Assembly: GCF_008728515.1 (NCBI RefSeq)
Contig: NC_044977.1
Location: 191,011,987 to 191,075,986 of the forward strand
Direction: 5' to 3'
Origin: Papio anubis
Lineage: Eukaryota > Chordata > Mammalia > Primates > Cercopithecidae
DNA: 64,000 bases
Position 1 is the first letter of the stretch. Each line of letters begins with the position of its first letter. Under the pieces are notes generated by a model. The model was not told the DNA's origin. It saw nothing but the letters and a program-made list of their open reading frames with translations, and made no database searches. Made by a program: the position numbers and the translations under genes. Of the stretch, positions 1-11,629 are shown piece after piece.

Positions 1-161
1 TAAAGTCATGTGCCACCACACCTGGCTAATTTTGTGTATCTTTAGTAGAGATAGGGTTTCACCACATTGGCCAGGCTGGTCTCGAACTCCTGACCCCATG
101 ATCCGCCTGCCTCAGCCTCCCAAAGTGCTGGGATTATAGGCGTGAGCCACCGCACCCGGCC
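1..161 (-). mobile_element. Alu, cut by the window edge
   Basis: Reverse-complement Alu: GGCTAATTTTGTGTATCTTT, TAGAGATAGGGTTTCACC, CCTCCCAAAGTGCTGGG and the terminal GCCACCGCACCCGGCC at 161. The right monomer lies before base 1. Confidence 0.95.
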
Positions 162-904
162 AAACAGTTCCTCCTTTCTAACTGTTTCAGTCTCCCCTGC
201 ACCAAAAAGGCCTCAAGGATTCTACTACTCCTTTTATGCCGAAGTATGTTTGCCTGATCCTCTGTATGATGCCTTTAACCTTGGACAGCAGCTAAGAGGC
301 TGTGAGATGTGAGTAGAAAAGTGGCCCGCAAGACCAAGGTCACACTCCGTACCCCTCCCAAACCCTGCCGACATCTTGGCAGGAAGGTACTGGCAGAAGA
401 AGTAAAGGTGCCTTTTGTCTGCTCTGGTTGTTCTTTGTAAATAATGATTCACCCTGATGTCTCTACCTGGCTTAGACGCAATCTTCCAGGCTCTCTGAAA
501 ACTGAATACAAATGAGCTGCAATTACATCATCAGACACACGAAAGTCCTGTTCACTGTCAGCCCAAGTAGACAGCTAGAATGACCCTGCTTTCTTTCTAG
601 TTCCCAGTTCGTGATCCTTGGGCCAGTCAACATAGGATGGTCCTGGCAGCAAAGGAAAGGGTCTCCATGCAGAGACCGGGCTTGATTTTGTTAAGAGAAG
701 CAGTGGGTGTGTTTGTGTTTGGTTTTCTAACAGAGCCGAGGGAGATGAAGTGGAAGCCACACGAACAGGCACCTCACTCCACAGTGACTGGCATTAATAA
801 GGCCCTGCGAGCATCTCTGTGACTTCACATTTCAGAAAGTCCATCAGGATCCACCAGCCTCATCATGAGCGCTCGTCTACAGACACAGGACACGGCAGGC
901 ATCC
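162..904. other. Intronic DNA, no recognised repeat
   Basis: I see no exon, repeat or RNA gene here. Short open frames on both strands have no protein character. Confidence 0.6.
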
Positions 905-1016
905 AGGAGGCAAATCGCGACATACTACGCCAATTCTGGTTCAGCTTCCTCTTTACAAATAGGAGGCAAATCGCGACATACTACGCCAATTCTGGTTCAG
1001 CTTCCTCTTTACAAAC
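905..1016. repeat. 56-bp tandem duplication
   Basis: Copies at 905-960 and 961-1016 begin AGGAGGCAAATCGCGACATA and differ only at the last base (T/C). Both keep the same CpG sites (TCGCGA, ACGCC), so the duplication is recent on a primate time scale. Confidence 0.95.
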
Positions 1017-1913
1017 AATGACAGAGCAGTCCCCAAAAGGCAGACGGCTGGGTTCCTGGATCAAAACACTCCTTCGGGCACTCGATGATGTTGGGGTCAA
1101 TTCTGCTACCATGAAATAGAAGATCACAGGGGTTCTCTAGGATCCACGGTAAGCAGCTCATTGAAAGAAGTCACCTAAAGCAGGAGGAGGAGACAGATGT
1201 CCAACTGAAACCCAGGCTCAGATTAAAAGCTTGATATTTCTATAAGAGCCAATTCTGGTGCTAACCTGGAAGCAGAGGGATGGGAACTGCAGATCCATTT
1301 CACTTAGGAACCCACAGTGGAAATGCAGTCCTGTGGCTGAGGTCTGCACCCGAGATGGCCATGGAGCCATCCTGAAATTCCCTTCATGGGGGGCTGGTCA
1401 CGCTCAGTGCAGTCCTTTCCACACGCGATTTGTCACAGAAGGTCTCTTGTACACATGCCACTGCGATTCAACTGTGCCATTTTGCTTTTTTTCCCCAGGA
1501 AGATGCTTACAGATAAGCCTTTCTGCTGCCTGGATTACAAATAAGGTTCTTTCAATGCGATGATGTTTATTTGGCAAAGGAAACAGATTGCAGCAATGCA
1601 AAAAAGCACACAGTCCTGTGGGCCCATCACCCACTGCTGTGCCTCCGCTGCAGCCCTGTCCAGACCCACCTCCCCACTGCAAGCTCCTGGAGGACAAGGT
1701 TTGGTTTCTCTCTACTGCACAGCCAAACCCTCGGCAAATGCCTGCCCAGTGAGCTTTCTAATCGGGCACAGAGCTCGGTCTATCCCAAGAGCACTCTTAG
1801 AGGCTATGCCTGCATTGCAAAGGCAACCACCCCTTCAAGAGAGTTTTCAGAGGAAAGAAGGGAACATGACACACACCTCTTAGCTTTTTGAAGGCAGAAC
1901 TCCTTCTCTGTTT
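1017..1913. other. Intronic DNA, no recognised repeat
   Basis: Overlapping open frames occur on both strands at 1258-1891, but none looks like a known protein. I see no splice-flanked exon. Confidence 0.6.
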
Positions 1914-2205
1914 ATTGTTGTCGTTGTTGTTTTTTCTTGAGACAGGGTCTCGCTCTGTTGCCCAGGCTGGAGTGCATGGCTAGTCACAGGCGTAATCCCA
2001 TTACTGATCAGCACAGGAGTTTTAACCTGCTCCATTTCCAACCTGGGCTGCTGCATCCCTTCCTAGGCGACTTGATGGTCTCCCATTCCCACGAGGTCAC
2101 CATGTTGATGCCAAGCTTAGTGCAGACACCCACAGAATTCCTCGGCCTAAGCGATCCCCCTGCCTCAGCCTTCTGAGTAGCTGGAACTGCAGGTGCAGGC
2201 TACCA
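1914..2205 (-). pseudogene. 7SL (SRP) RNA processed pseudogene
   Basis: The minus strand matches full-length 7SL RNA rather than Alu. Besides the Alu-like ends it carries the S-domain: on the plus strand ATTACTGATCAGCACAGGAG, ACCTGCTCCATTTCC, GAGGTCACCATGTTGATGCC and CTTAGTGCAGACACCC follow in the order expected for reversed 7SL. About 22 bases expected after GACACCC (near 2131) are missing. A T-rich run at 1914-1936 is the remnant of a poly(A) tail, marking L1-mediated retroposition. With the deletion and many substitutions it is not a functional SRP RNA gene. Confidence 0.92.
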
Positions 2206-2470
2206 TGAATATTAAGCTGAGGGCGAGGTGAGCCACTCAGCAAAATTTACAGTTCCTACAGCAAAAAGTCTTTGTGTCTTGCCCATGGGACAGCTCTCAA
2301 CAGCAGCACTGACGTGGTGTTGGCACCACAGGCATTTGTGTTTTCATTAAATTTTATCTACCCTATCTCCCTCACATTATATCTTCCTTGAAAGCAAGAG
2401 GCATGTCTTCTACTTCGTAATTCCTCACGGGACCAATCCTATGGCTCCAACACACAATGAGCCAAATCAA
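2206..2470. other. Intronic DNA, nothing recognised
   Basis: Short unassigned stretch between the 7SL pseudogene and the next Alu. Confidence 0.5.
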
Positions 2471-2482
2471 AAACTGAGAACA

Positions 2483-2773
2483 GGCCGGGCGCGGTGGCTC
2501 ACACCTGTAATCCCAGCACTTGGGAGGCTGAGGCAGGTGGGTCACCTGAGGTCAGGAGTTCGAGACCAGCCTGGCCAACATGGTGAAACCCCGTCTCTAC
2601 TAAAAATACAAAAATTAGCCAGGCATGGTGGGGGCACCTGTAGTCCCAGCTACTTGGGAGGCTGAGGCAGGAGAAGTGCTTGAATCCGGGAGGCGGAGGT
2701 TGCAGTGAGTCAAGATCGCGCCACTGCACGTCAGCCTGGGCGACAAGAATGAAACTGTCTCAAACAAACAAAC
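2483..2773 (+). mobile_element. AluS
   Basis: Full dimer from GGCCGGGCGCGGTGGCTCAC to a (CAAA)n tail. A perfect 10-bp target duplication AAACTGAGAA flanks it (2471-2480 and 2774-2783). Confidence 0.96.
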
Positions 2774-2783
2774 AAACTGAGAA

Positions 2784-3670
2784 TAACAAACTTTCCCATG
2801 GACTGTCTTTAAAAACAAAAACTGAATGTGAAAGCAACTTCTATAAGACCAGTAATGGGACTACAGAGCCTGACTTAGCAGCTGGCCAGCACCGTGGAGG
2901 GGATGCTCTCTGACTACACATCTGTTCCTGCATTCACTCAACAAACGTCGAAGTGCCTGGCATGGGTCTGCACAGCCTCAGCGGAACAGAAGGGCTGCCA
3001 CCCAGTCCCACCCCTTCCACACATTCACTTCCTCACTCATTCTTTCAGGAGACACCTGTGTCAGGCACGACGTGGTGAACTTTTACAAACAGATTCAGTA
3101 GCACCAAAATATTCATAACGTGCAGACAGACAGAAGCACTGGAGGAAGTCGTGTTTTCAGACACAGGAAGCTTCTCCTGGGCTCTGCCCGGACCTCATCT
3201 CTCAGCTGGCACACTCTGGTCTTCAGCAGCCCCCGGCTATGCACCCGCATCTTCAGACGTCATCCCGGAGCTCCTAGCTTGCCCGGGAGGCACAGCCATC
3301 AGATAAGACAGTCACATGGACAGCAACACAATCCTGCTTGGGTTCTTCTCTATACAGAGTTTTCCTTTTAAAATACCTTTTCCATTGATGTTATTTAAAA
3401 GTAACAACCTCATAGTAGACTTCTGATCTCTACCACAGGGCAGCTACATCCCTCCCTTTTTCTGAGTAATTCCTGCAGGGGTTATAGCACGGCTTCCAGG
3501 TCACACGGGCTACACAAAAACACTTAGCCCAGTTTTCTAACTCCCAGGGAGTGAAGGAATCACTATTTTAAAAGGTGGCAAGCTTTTTTCTCCTTTACTC
3601 AGATTTAACTCTAATAGAAACAGACAGGCTCAATCTTGGTGAATTTTTTTTTTTTAAAACACGAGAACAA
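2784..3670. other. Intronic DNA with a weak L2/MIR-like scrap
   Basis: CATTCACTCAACAAACG...GTGCCTGGCATGG at about 2930-2970 resembles the common L2/MIR end (CATTCAACAAATATTTATTG). The rest shows nothing I recognise. Confidence 0.4.
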
Positions 3671-3963
3671 GGTTCGTGCCTCAAGCCTGTAATCCCAGCA
3701 CTTTGGGAGGCCGAGACGGGCGGATCACGAGGCCAGGAGATCGAGACCATCCTGGCTAACACGATGAAACCCCGTCTCTACTAAAAGATACAAAAAACTA
3801 GCCGGGCGAGGTGGCGGGCGCCTGTAGTCCCAGCTACTCCGGAGGCTGAGGCAGGAGAATGGCGTGAACCCGGGAGGCGGAGCTTGCAGTGAGCCGAGAT
3901 CCGGCCACTGCCCTCGGCCAGGGGGGAAGACCCAGTCTCCAACATAAAAAAAAAAAAAAAAAA
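3671..3963 (+). mobile_element. AluY, Old World monkey type, with aberrant ends
   Basis: The body carries cercopithecid AluY marks: CTCAAGCCTGTAATCCC, AAAAAACTAGCCGGGCGAGG and GAGATCCGGCCACTGC. The 5' end (GGTTCGTGC) and the last stretch before the A tail (CCCTCGGCCAGGGGGGAAG) differ from any Alu consensus while the middle is nearly intact. A(18) tail. Confidence 0.93.
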
Positions 3964-4384
3964 GAAATTCATCTTCAGGTGTCAGAGAGACGAAAAGAAT
4001 CCAATAGCTTTTATCTTCAAGTCCTACATTTATGCATCCCATAGTGAGGGTGGTGGCCGGTTCCCTTATAACAGAGGGCTTCACGCCTAGTGAACAGTGG
4101 ACCTGAATTTATATCAGCCGTACAGCCTTCCAGACGAGACGGTTACACTAACATCCTGACATGAGGCAATCTGCAGAGAGATGGAAAGTGTGGTTGGCGA
4201 GAGGTTAGTGCTGCCTCTCTCTTATTTTCTTCCCTTGTACCAACCGATTTCAGACTGAGGAACTTGAAGACAGAGTGACGCTAGGAGCTCATATAACCCT
4301 CCTCAGCTCTAAACTCAGCCACAGCAGGTGTTTTTAAAAAACTAACAGACTGAAAATGACATTTACAGATGAAATGCTGTGACG
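3964..4384. other. Intronic DNA, nothing recognised
   Basis: No exon, repeat or RNA signature seen. Confidence 0.5.
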
Positions 4385-4585
4385 ACTGAAATTTGTTTCA
4401 AAATAATCAGGGGAAGAGGAAAAGTGGGTGGGAGAAGACATAAAATAAAGATTGGCTAAGGGCTGATAGTTATTGAGAGTGAATGGATATTATAATATTA
4501 CAGCATCCAGCATCCAGAAATATTACATGATGCTTTCTACTTTTGTATATGTTGGAAAGTTTTCATAGTAAAAAGAAAAATTATA
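4385..4585 (+). repeat. Old interspersed repeat ending in ...TTTTCATAGTAAAAAG
   Basis: The end TGTATATGTTGGAAAGTTTTC then ATAGTAAAAAG has the common 3' end form (TTTGAAAATTTTCATAATAAAA) seen in several ancient repeats. I do not assign the family. A similar end occurs at 62040-62075. Confidence 0.45.
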
Positions 4586-5090
4586 TCAGGAGACTAACAA
4601 CGTTTAACAAAGAAGGCTGACTTAGGTATAAGGATGGCCAAGATACACTGTTAAGTGAACAAAAAAAGACGTACAAAGGTATATAGAGTTCATTTACATA
4701 TACACACACACACACTGATAAAAGTAAAGAAAATTTCTGGAAAACTAATAACCTCCATATGCTATTTAACATAAAAATGTATCACTTTTTAATGATGAGT
4801 TTTAGATAATAATTGTTTTCATCCGATGGGAGGGCAAAAGGAGGAAAGGACACAGTCGGCTTGAAAATGAGATAAATCTCTCCATGGGCCAGAAATGGAA
4901 CAGAAACCGTATTGGAGATCAGGGCTAGAGCCATGGGTGGAACCTGGAAGCAAGCAGAGGACCAGACGTTCACCCTCTGCACAGCGTAGCAGGGACCAAA
5001 ACACTCCAGGCACGGGGAAGGCAGAAGGCAGGCTCATGCGTGAAACAGGGAATGGGGGCTGCCTCGGGCATAGTCCTCTGTCTCTCCCCC
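4586..5090. other. Intronic DNA with a short (CA)n
   Basis: A short ACACAC run lies at about 4698-4716. Otherwise nothing recognised. Confidence 0.5.
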
Positions 5091-5159
5091 ATCCTTGTCC
5101 CTTCCCCAGTGCCATCCATGTCCCTTCCTCAGCGCCATCCATGTCCCTTCCTCTGCTGC
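5091..5159. repeat. Three tandem 23-bp units
   Basis: Units at 5091-5113, 5114-5136 and 5137-5159 share ATCCATGTCCCTTCCTCAG-type sequence with two to four changes each. Confidence 0.85.
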
Positions 5160-5575
5160 AACTACACTGCAATCTACACTCGTCCCTCCCCCCATCTTTG
5201 ATCCCCTGCTTTCCAATATTCTCTGGGATATTAAAATGTTCTTCCACTATTACGGACTAGTTATTTTCTCTTTGTAATACCATCTGTTTTGCAAATACCT
5301 CTTACATTGTTTAGGGTGAAGCCATAAAAACTGGTCTGTATAGATAAGACGCTATTAATAAATTTAAGATGGTAATTTCTGCAGACAGGGGAAGGAGGGG
5401 AACACAGCACCAACACCCCAGCTGGCTGCGAGGAAGCTAGGAGAGAACTTATACAGCCTTTTTGTCTTCCATAATGGGAGGCAGGCTTCTATGGCAGAGA
5501 ATTCCGCAATTCTAGGAAGGGGGTTTAGACGCTGAGAAGCCAAAAGATTAGCAATAATTTTGCTCAGGGGTCAGC
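5160..5575. other. Intronic DNA, nothing recognised
   Basis: No repeat or exon signature seen. Confidence 0.5.
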
Positions 5576-5860
5576 AGCCCCAGTTGTACATATAAGGAAA
5601 TTGAGGCTGAGGTTAAGGGACTTTCCTAGGTTCACAGAACTTATCAGTGGCCAAGCTGGGACTGGGGATAACGTTGTCACCACCACCCAGGAGTGCTGTT
5701 CCGTGCTAGGTACTATAAATACATTATCTGATTCAATTCCCCTCAACTCTGCCACATATAGTGTTATAATCTCCATTTCTCAGCTAAAGAGACTAAGGCT
5801 CAGAGAGGTCAAGAGACTTGCCCAAGGTCACACAGCAACTGAGTGGCAGAGGTGGTCAGT
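5576..5860 (-). repeat. Two adjacent MIR fragments
   Basis: First (about 5576-5665): AAGGAAATTGAGGCTGAGG then TTAAGGGACTTTCC. Second (about 5700-5860): a fuller copy with GACTAAGGCTCAGAGAGGTC, GACTTGCCCAAGGTCACACA and GAGTGGCAGAGG. Both read as reverse-complement MIR. Confidence 0.8.
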
Positions 5861-6292
5861 CCACATCCTCCCTTCTTCCCTCTGTGCTGGTGCCCGCTCT
5901 CTCCCCAGCACTCCCCTGGGAGCCCAGCACCAGTGCCTGGAGTGGGATGACACAGCCTGCAGAGACGCTTTCCTTCCAAGCAAGCGTCTGGAAGAAGCCG
6001 AGGCTGGCACAGCACCGGCAGCAAATAAAACCATGTGACCTAAAGAGGTGAACGAGTGGACACGATTCAAATACTTAACACAAAAGCGAATTCCCGCCTG
6101 GTGGCACGTTATCAGCAGCTGACAGGAATAGCCTGCCGCTTCCTCCTCAGGGTGGGCCTGGGCTCACACAGCACACAGCCAGCCCGCAGAGCCCGGGGAG
6201 AAGAAAACTGGAAGCCTGTGACCAACAAGCTCCCATTCAGAGGATCCTCAGACGGCCAGCTCCGCAAAGTGACCATAACGCAGGGCCGCAGC
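5861..6292. other. Intronic DNA, nothing recognised
   Basis: GC-rich with overlapping open frames on both strands. None has protein-family features. Confidence 0.5.
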
Positions 6293-6350
6293 CCACATAC
6301 ACACGCACTCACACACGCGCACACTCTCTCACACTCTCTCTATCACTCCA
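6293..6350. repeat. Mixed (AC)n/(TC)n microsatellite
   Basis: Interrupted ACACGCACTCACACACGC passes into CTCTCTCACACTCTCTCT. Confidence 0.85.
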
Positions 6351-6685
6351 GCATCAGCAGGAGCCCTGAGGCCTGAAGCCAGGGCCTGACGAGGCCTCCT
6401 GGTCCCAGTGGCCTCCCCGAATGACCCAGGCCACGGTTTGGCTTCCTAACTCCTGCAGAGTGGTGACCTCAAGCCTGGAGCCTCACAGAGACCTTGAGGG
6501 CTGCCTCCCACCCCCTCCCTCTCTCACCCTGGTTTCCCTGCAAGCTCCACTTCCGTACCCTTTGTTCCTGTTCAGTCCAGCATCTTGTAGGAGAGCCAGA
6601 TCACCTGCTGCTACTAAAAAGGGAAGTTTTACAATCGTGGGTAGGGGTGGGCAGCCAGATTTAGGAAAAAAGCGGGATATCTGTT
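6351..6685. other. Intronic DNA, nothing recognised
   Basis: No repeat or exon signature seen. Confidence 0.5.
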
Positions 6686-6701
6686 AAAATTTAAATTTCA
6701 G

Positions 6702-6997
6702 GGTCGGGTGTGGTGACTCATACCTGTAATCTCAGCACTTTGGGAGGCCGAGGCGGGTGGATCACCTGAGGTCAGGAGTTCGAGACCAGCCTGGCCACCA
6801 TGGCTACTAATAATACAAAAATTAGTCGGGAGTGGTGGCTCGTGCCTATAGTCCCAGCTTCTTGGGAGGCTGAGGCAGGAGAATTTCTTGAACCCGGGAG
6901 GCGGTGGCTGCAGTGAGCCAAGGTGTGCCACTGCACTCCAGCCTGGGCAGCAGAGAGAGACTCTGTCTTTAAAAATTAAAAAAAAATAAAATTAAAA
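6702..6997 (+). mobile_element. AluS, diverged
   Basis: Full dimer with a short internal deletion after GGCCACCATGG. Perfect 16-bp target duplication AAAATTTAAATTTCAG at 6686-6701 and 6998-7013. Confidence 0.96.
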
Positions 6998-7309
6998 AAA
7001 ATTTAAATTTCAGATAAGCGATAAACAATTATTTAGTATAAGTATGTCCCGTGCAATATTTAGGACATATTTACCATACAAAATACTTATTTGTTATTTA
7101 TGTGAAGCTCCATTTAACTGGGTGCCCTGTATTTTAACTGGCAAGCCTATATGCCTGGGGGAGGGACTGAGGAGGAGGAGTCCGGAGGAACAAAGCATCT
7201 GGTGAAGAAAACACAGAGGAGTGAAGATTAAGGGAGGGAGGGAGGGAGGGGAAATGCTCTTTCATGAGGGTCCCTCTTACAACAGAAACTTCCACTGTGA
7301 CTTCATTTG

Positions 7310-7445
7310 AGTTCTCCAGTAATTCTGTGTGTTAGAGATATTTATCCGCTTTCAGACAAAACAACAGAGGGTCAGAGAACCCAGTGACTCCCCAAGTGTC
7401 AGATGGGAATTCACTTCTGAGTACGACCCGATGCTGGTTCCTCCA
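7310..7445 (-). repeat. MIR fragment, diverged
   Basis: AGACAAAACAACAGAGGGTC then AGAGAACCCAGTGACTCCCC follows the reversed MIR pattern (GAAACTGAGGCACAGAGAGG, GTAACTTGCCC). An adjoining (GGGA)n run is at about 7210-7232. Confidence 0.6.
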
Positions 7446-8890
7446 CATCAAGCTTCTTCACCTGCTGGCGCACCTTTATAATGGTTATCGGCTGCACACA
7501 AACAGGGCACGGCAGTTTACTTTTCTAATACTTTCATAAGGAAACAAATTCAAAATGGCGCATCTTTACAAAATACAGTCGCCTGTCTTTTAGATTCTCC
7601 TCTTGGCCACTTATCCCAACTAAACACATCAGCACTGAGGACCTGTCCAGGGCTTTAGCTCCTGAGGAAGAGACAGAGAAAAGGTCAGAGAAAGGAAGGG
7701 CGACGTTCCACCCGAGATGATGACAGCACTATGATCTGCAGATGGGGAAGGTCACGGGATGCTGGACACAACAGAATCTCAACAGGGACCCAAGAGAGAA
7801 AGGCTCCTCTCTCCCTGCACTAATATCCCATGATCCCCGTGTCCCTTTCCAGAAAACACGGTCAGTCCCATGGATCTCGGATTACAAAATCCTGTAAGAT
7901 TTACACAGAAAATATAAAAATTTGGGGGGGGTGGGGATTGTGAAACAACGTGAAAAAAACTATTTGTCAAATGGACAATGGGGAATAACTTCTCCTCCCC
8001 CACCTCCTCCAAGCTTCTAACATTCATGGCACACAACACAGGGGAGACTGCCATAAAAAAATGACTTAAAATGTGCGATTTTGAGGTAAAATAACTATGG
8101 GACAAGTGACTATAAAAATGACACAGCTGGGAAGATCCAAATCTGTTCTTGCTCAGCAAGTTTCCAGGTCAAAATGTGCCTGCTTACCTAGTCAAGATTT
8201 GGTTTCGTGCTGTTTTGTTTTTAAATTTTCCTTTCATATAGATGCTAGCATGTTCTTCTTAAAACACTTGTCCCCCTCACTCTCCTCTCTGGGGAGACCC
8301 GTTGGTGGTCAGAGCCCACTGCCAGTTCCATGGAAGTCCCAGGCAGGGGTAAGAGGCCTCCTCTGTGGGAAGCAGTCTGACGGCCGGGCTGCCCATCCCC
8401 CAAAACAGCAATGGCTGAGCCCAGGGGCTCAGACTGCCTGCTCAAGAGCAAGGCTGGCTGCCCTGTCCCTGCTTCCTCTCTCCCCTTCCATTCCCATCCT
8501 CTTCCTTCTCTCGGCCTCCCCACCCGAGCCCGACTGCCAGCCAGGTGAACACTCCAAAGCAGCAGACAACTAACGCTGGATCTCCCAGGTCCCCAGAGTG
8601 CCCCAGTCTTCTGAAGAAGACTGAAGAAGGCAAAAACCACACTCAATTCCCTGTCGACCAGCCAGTACCAAGCCATTCCCAGCCCCAGCATGAGACTGCA
8701 AATGTTACCAGGCAATTCCCCAGAGCCAGCGGGGCGCACGGCAGTGCAGGGCAGTCATCTGCAGACTCAGTTCCAGAGACTAAAGGTCTCTCGAAGCATT
8801 TCAGCTGAGGGGTGGACAGAGGCAGCACGTAAAGGAGTGTAAGTCTCTGTTGATGTTTGAGGGCCCCGGCCCTGCAAATGGCATTCTTCG
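7446..8890. other. Intronic DNA, no recognised repeat
   Basis: About 1.4 kb free of young repeats. Overlapping frames up to 164 codons at 8097-8808 occur on both strands in GC-rich sequence. They lack domain features or splice context, and I treat them as chance. Confidence 0.5.
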
Positions 8891-8910
8891 GACTCCGCGG
8901 CAGCGGAGTC
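8891..8910. repeat. Perfect short hairpin
   Basis: GACTCCGC-GGCA-GCGGAGTC: 8-bp GC-rich arms around a 4-base loop, in otherwise AT-rich sequence. Confidence 0.8.
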
Positions 8911-10694
8911 TCATCGTTATCATAACATAATGAACATTAAAGATGCTCAAGGTAAGAAAATCTTAGTTTCATTTCGAATCTAAAATCTTTCAGAGCTTTC
9001 TTTCGGGAAGTCCAGACAATTAAACTGATTTTAAGTTGCACTGTTTATAAAATCCTAGATCTACAGAAAACACAAATTCTGGCCCATCCTGTCTAAGCAT
9101 GATGGGGTTTCCAAGTTTCCACTTATATGACGTGAGAAGATTCCAAAGCAGACCTTGAAGGCACTGGAGCTGTAACTGCATTTAACACTCAGCCCAGTTT
9201 AAATATCCCATGATATCAGTTCTTTCTGATCCCTAAAGAGCTCACCAGCAGACAGGTAACTTCCAGACAGAGGCAGGACAATGAGGGTCCAAAGGGCTGT
9301 GACCCTCAGTGCCAGAGCCAAGGAAGGGGGGACTTAGAGCTCAGCTCTTCTCCTTCTCAGGTGGGGGAACAAAGGCCCAAGAAGGCAGAGCTGGGACTAG
9401 TATCTAGGGCTTGGGGCTCTGAGGCTCCCTCTGTTGTTACAGTAGGTAGCTAGTCAGACATGAGCAGGGCAGGAGAGGGCTCCACCATCACCAGGAATGT
9501 TAGGCGACCATCAGCTGATGGTCAGGCAGTTGTCAACTGTCGCTCTAAAGTGATAATTGGTTGCAGCCAGTGCCAGGGAAAGGCAGGGTCCCAGCAGATA
9601 GAAAGAACCTGAAACTGATGACCAGCAGCTTCCTGGTAAGATCTCAGGAGCTGGGCACGTAGGCTCAAGCATGGGCACTAGGAGGCAAAATGGTGGCCCC
9701 TCCTCTCGGAAGGCTGGACTGGTCAGGGAAGAACGGCCCCAGCGAGTGTGTGCGCAACCTCAGTAAGCACACCTGGCAGGCCACCCTCAGGGAAGAACCA
9801 CGGGAGGAGTAACGCACACCCAAGAACCATGCCACTGTGTAAGACTCCAAGTCGAAAGTCACACAGCACGTTCGATCTCCCAAGTCACCCACTGGCCCTC
9901 TCCCAAGCGTACTTTATTTCCTTTCATTCCTGGTCTAGAGCTTTTTCATACACTTTGGGTCCTGCTCTAAAACTTGCCTTGGTCTCTCCCTCTGCCTGAG
10001 GCCCCTCCATCAAATTCTTTCTTCTGAGGAGGCAGGAAGTGAGGGTGCTGCAGACCCATATGGCTTCACCGCTGTGAACACTATCACCTCCCTCTGTTGG
10101 ATCAAGGGCCCCAGAAGATCTTCCCGGGAAAGAAGGCGGGGGAAGAAGGTGGGGAGTCTTCTACAGTTAAGATGGCAGGTGTTTGCCCAAACCCTCTCCT
10201 CTTAAGTCGCCAACCCCTGACCTCAGAGGAAGAGGCCTACCCAGTGACTCTGGGGCAACACGTGAGAGGATTATATAAGGGAGAAAAGTCCACACAGCCC
10301 AAGGAGTTATCAGCTCATTCAGGGGCCTTGCAGGAATTTCCTGTTATGTGATCTGGGTCATGCAAATAGCCACAACCGAGCTGAAGCTGCCTCTTCACCC
10401 CTCCCTCTGAGGGAAACACAGGCTCTTGACTCACTAGTGGCCTGTACTCTGCAGCTCTCCAACGACTGGGCCCCCCTCCAGGAAGGTCTGCAGGGGGCCA
10501 GCATCATGGTGTGCACTGAGAACAAAGAGCGGGGCCTGCCTGCGGGACGGCAAACTCCCAGCTCTTTCCGCGCAAACTCGGGCAGCTCTGCTCTGGGTGC
10601 ACTGTCGCTCTACCCGCTGGAGAAACAGCCAGCAACGTGAAACTCTCAGACCCAGGGCCACGGGCCTGGTTTACTTTAGTCAAAACCCGCCTCA
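8911..10694. other. Intronic DNA, no clear repeat
   Basis: About 1.8 kb without Alu or L1. AGGTGGGGGAACAAAGGCCC at about 9360 is a weak MIR-like hint. The long repeat-free stretch 7446-10694 may hold conserved noncoding sequence, which I cannot test here. Confidence 0.5.
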
Positions 10695-11100
10695 GCTGTT
10701 CCTTTCCTTTTTTTTTTTTATTTTTTAATTGTAAGATGTAGAACAAGAACATACAAAAAAGTGCACGCAAACATGAAGCCAAACACCCAAGCGAGGAAAT
10801 AAGACCTTGCGGCTCTCCAGAGCCAACCGAGCCCCACGTCCCCCACCGCCCGCCACGCAGGCTCTGGGAGGCATCGCCCCCTTGGCTCTCCTTTCCCATT
10901 CTCCGCACCTGCGCGTTCATCCCTAAAGCCTCCAGGTTAGTTTCGCTCTCATCGCGCAGAGCTGTTCCCTTTTTTGCCGTCGCTGTATAGCACTCCATTG
11001 AACGAATGCGTTTTATTTATCCGTTCCGCTAAGTAGCACGTTTCAGTCGTTTTCAGTTTTGGCTACTACAAATAGCGCTACAGTGACTGTTCAAGAACGG
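10695..11100. mobile_element. Old L1-type (L1M-like) fragment, CpG-rich
   Basis: GCTGTATAGCACTCCATTGA, TTTATTTATCCGTTCCGCTA and TTTTCAGTTTTGGCTACTAC follow the widespread old L1 segment (GCTGTATAGTATTCCATTGT, AATTTATTTATCC, TTCCAGTTTTTGGCTATTAC). The copy has an unusually high number of CpG sites. Orientation relative to L1 is not certain. Confidence 0.6.
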
Positions 11101-11629
11101 TTCTCAGGTCCTGGAGTTTCTCCACGACACACGCTTGACAACCAAACGCGGCATCACCTGGAATGTGCTTCTTCGTGCCGACAACTGATGCCAGTCTGTG
11201 TTCCAACGCTGTGCCGCCCTCCCTCCCTACAAGACCACCAGTCCACCCACTCTGCTCATGGAGAATAGGGGTCACTGGTGACTCAGGGGCCAAGAAAGCC
11301 CAGTTGGTCACTAGAAGGGAAGTTAAATCTTCCTCTGTAAGACAAAGCCCAAAGTTTTAAAATTCTGAACTTAAGCAGATCCAACAACCAAACAACTGGG
11401 CTTTTCCGAAGAAAAAGGCCACAAACTCCCCCAAAATAACGAGGTAGCACCTATGGCTTGGGACAGACCCACCTGCCCATACTGTCAACTGTAAGCAATA
11501 AGCACAAATGTGTGCCCAAGATACCAAGTGCAGAAGGATGGGACGCCAGTAAATCCCCGTCTGCCATGGGTGACAGAAGAGAGAGGGCGGAAGGTGGGGA
11601 GGGTCGTGGAGGTGGCCCCCCCGCAGTCA
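11101..11629. other. Intron just downstream of the exon
   Basis: No repeat recognised. This is the first half-kilobase of the intron after the XXYLT1 donor site. Confidence 0.6.

Noticed and set aside
1914..2205. First read as another Alu
   Set aside because: The 7SL S-domain is present, which Alu lacks.
5818..6070. Overlapping open frames at the end of a MIR
   Set aside because: Open on both strands, no splice sites in matching phase.
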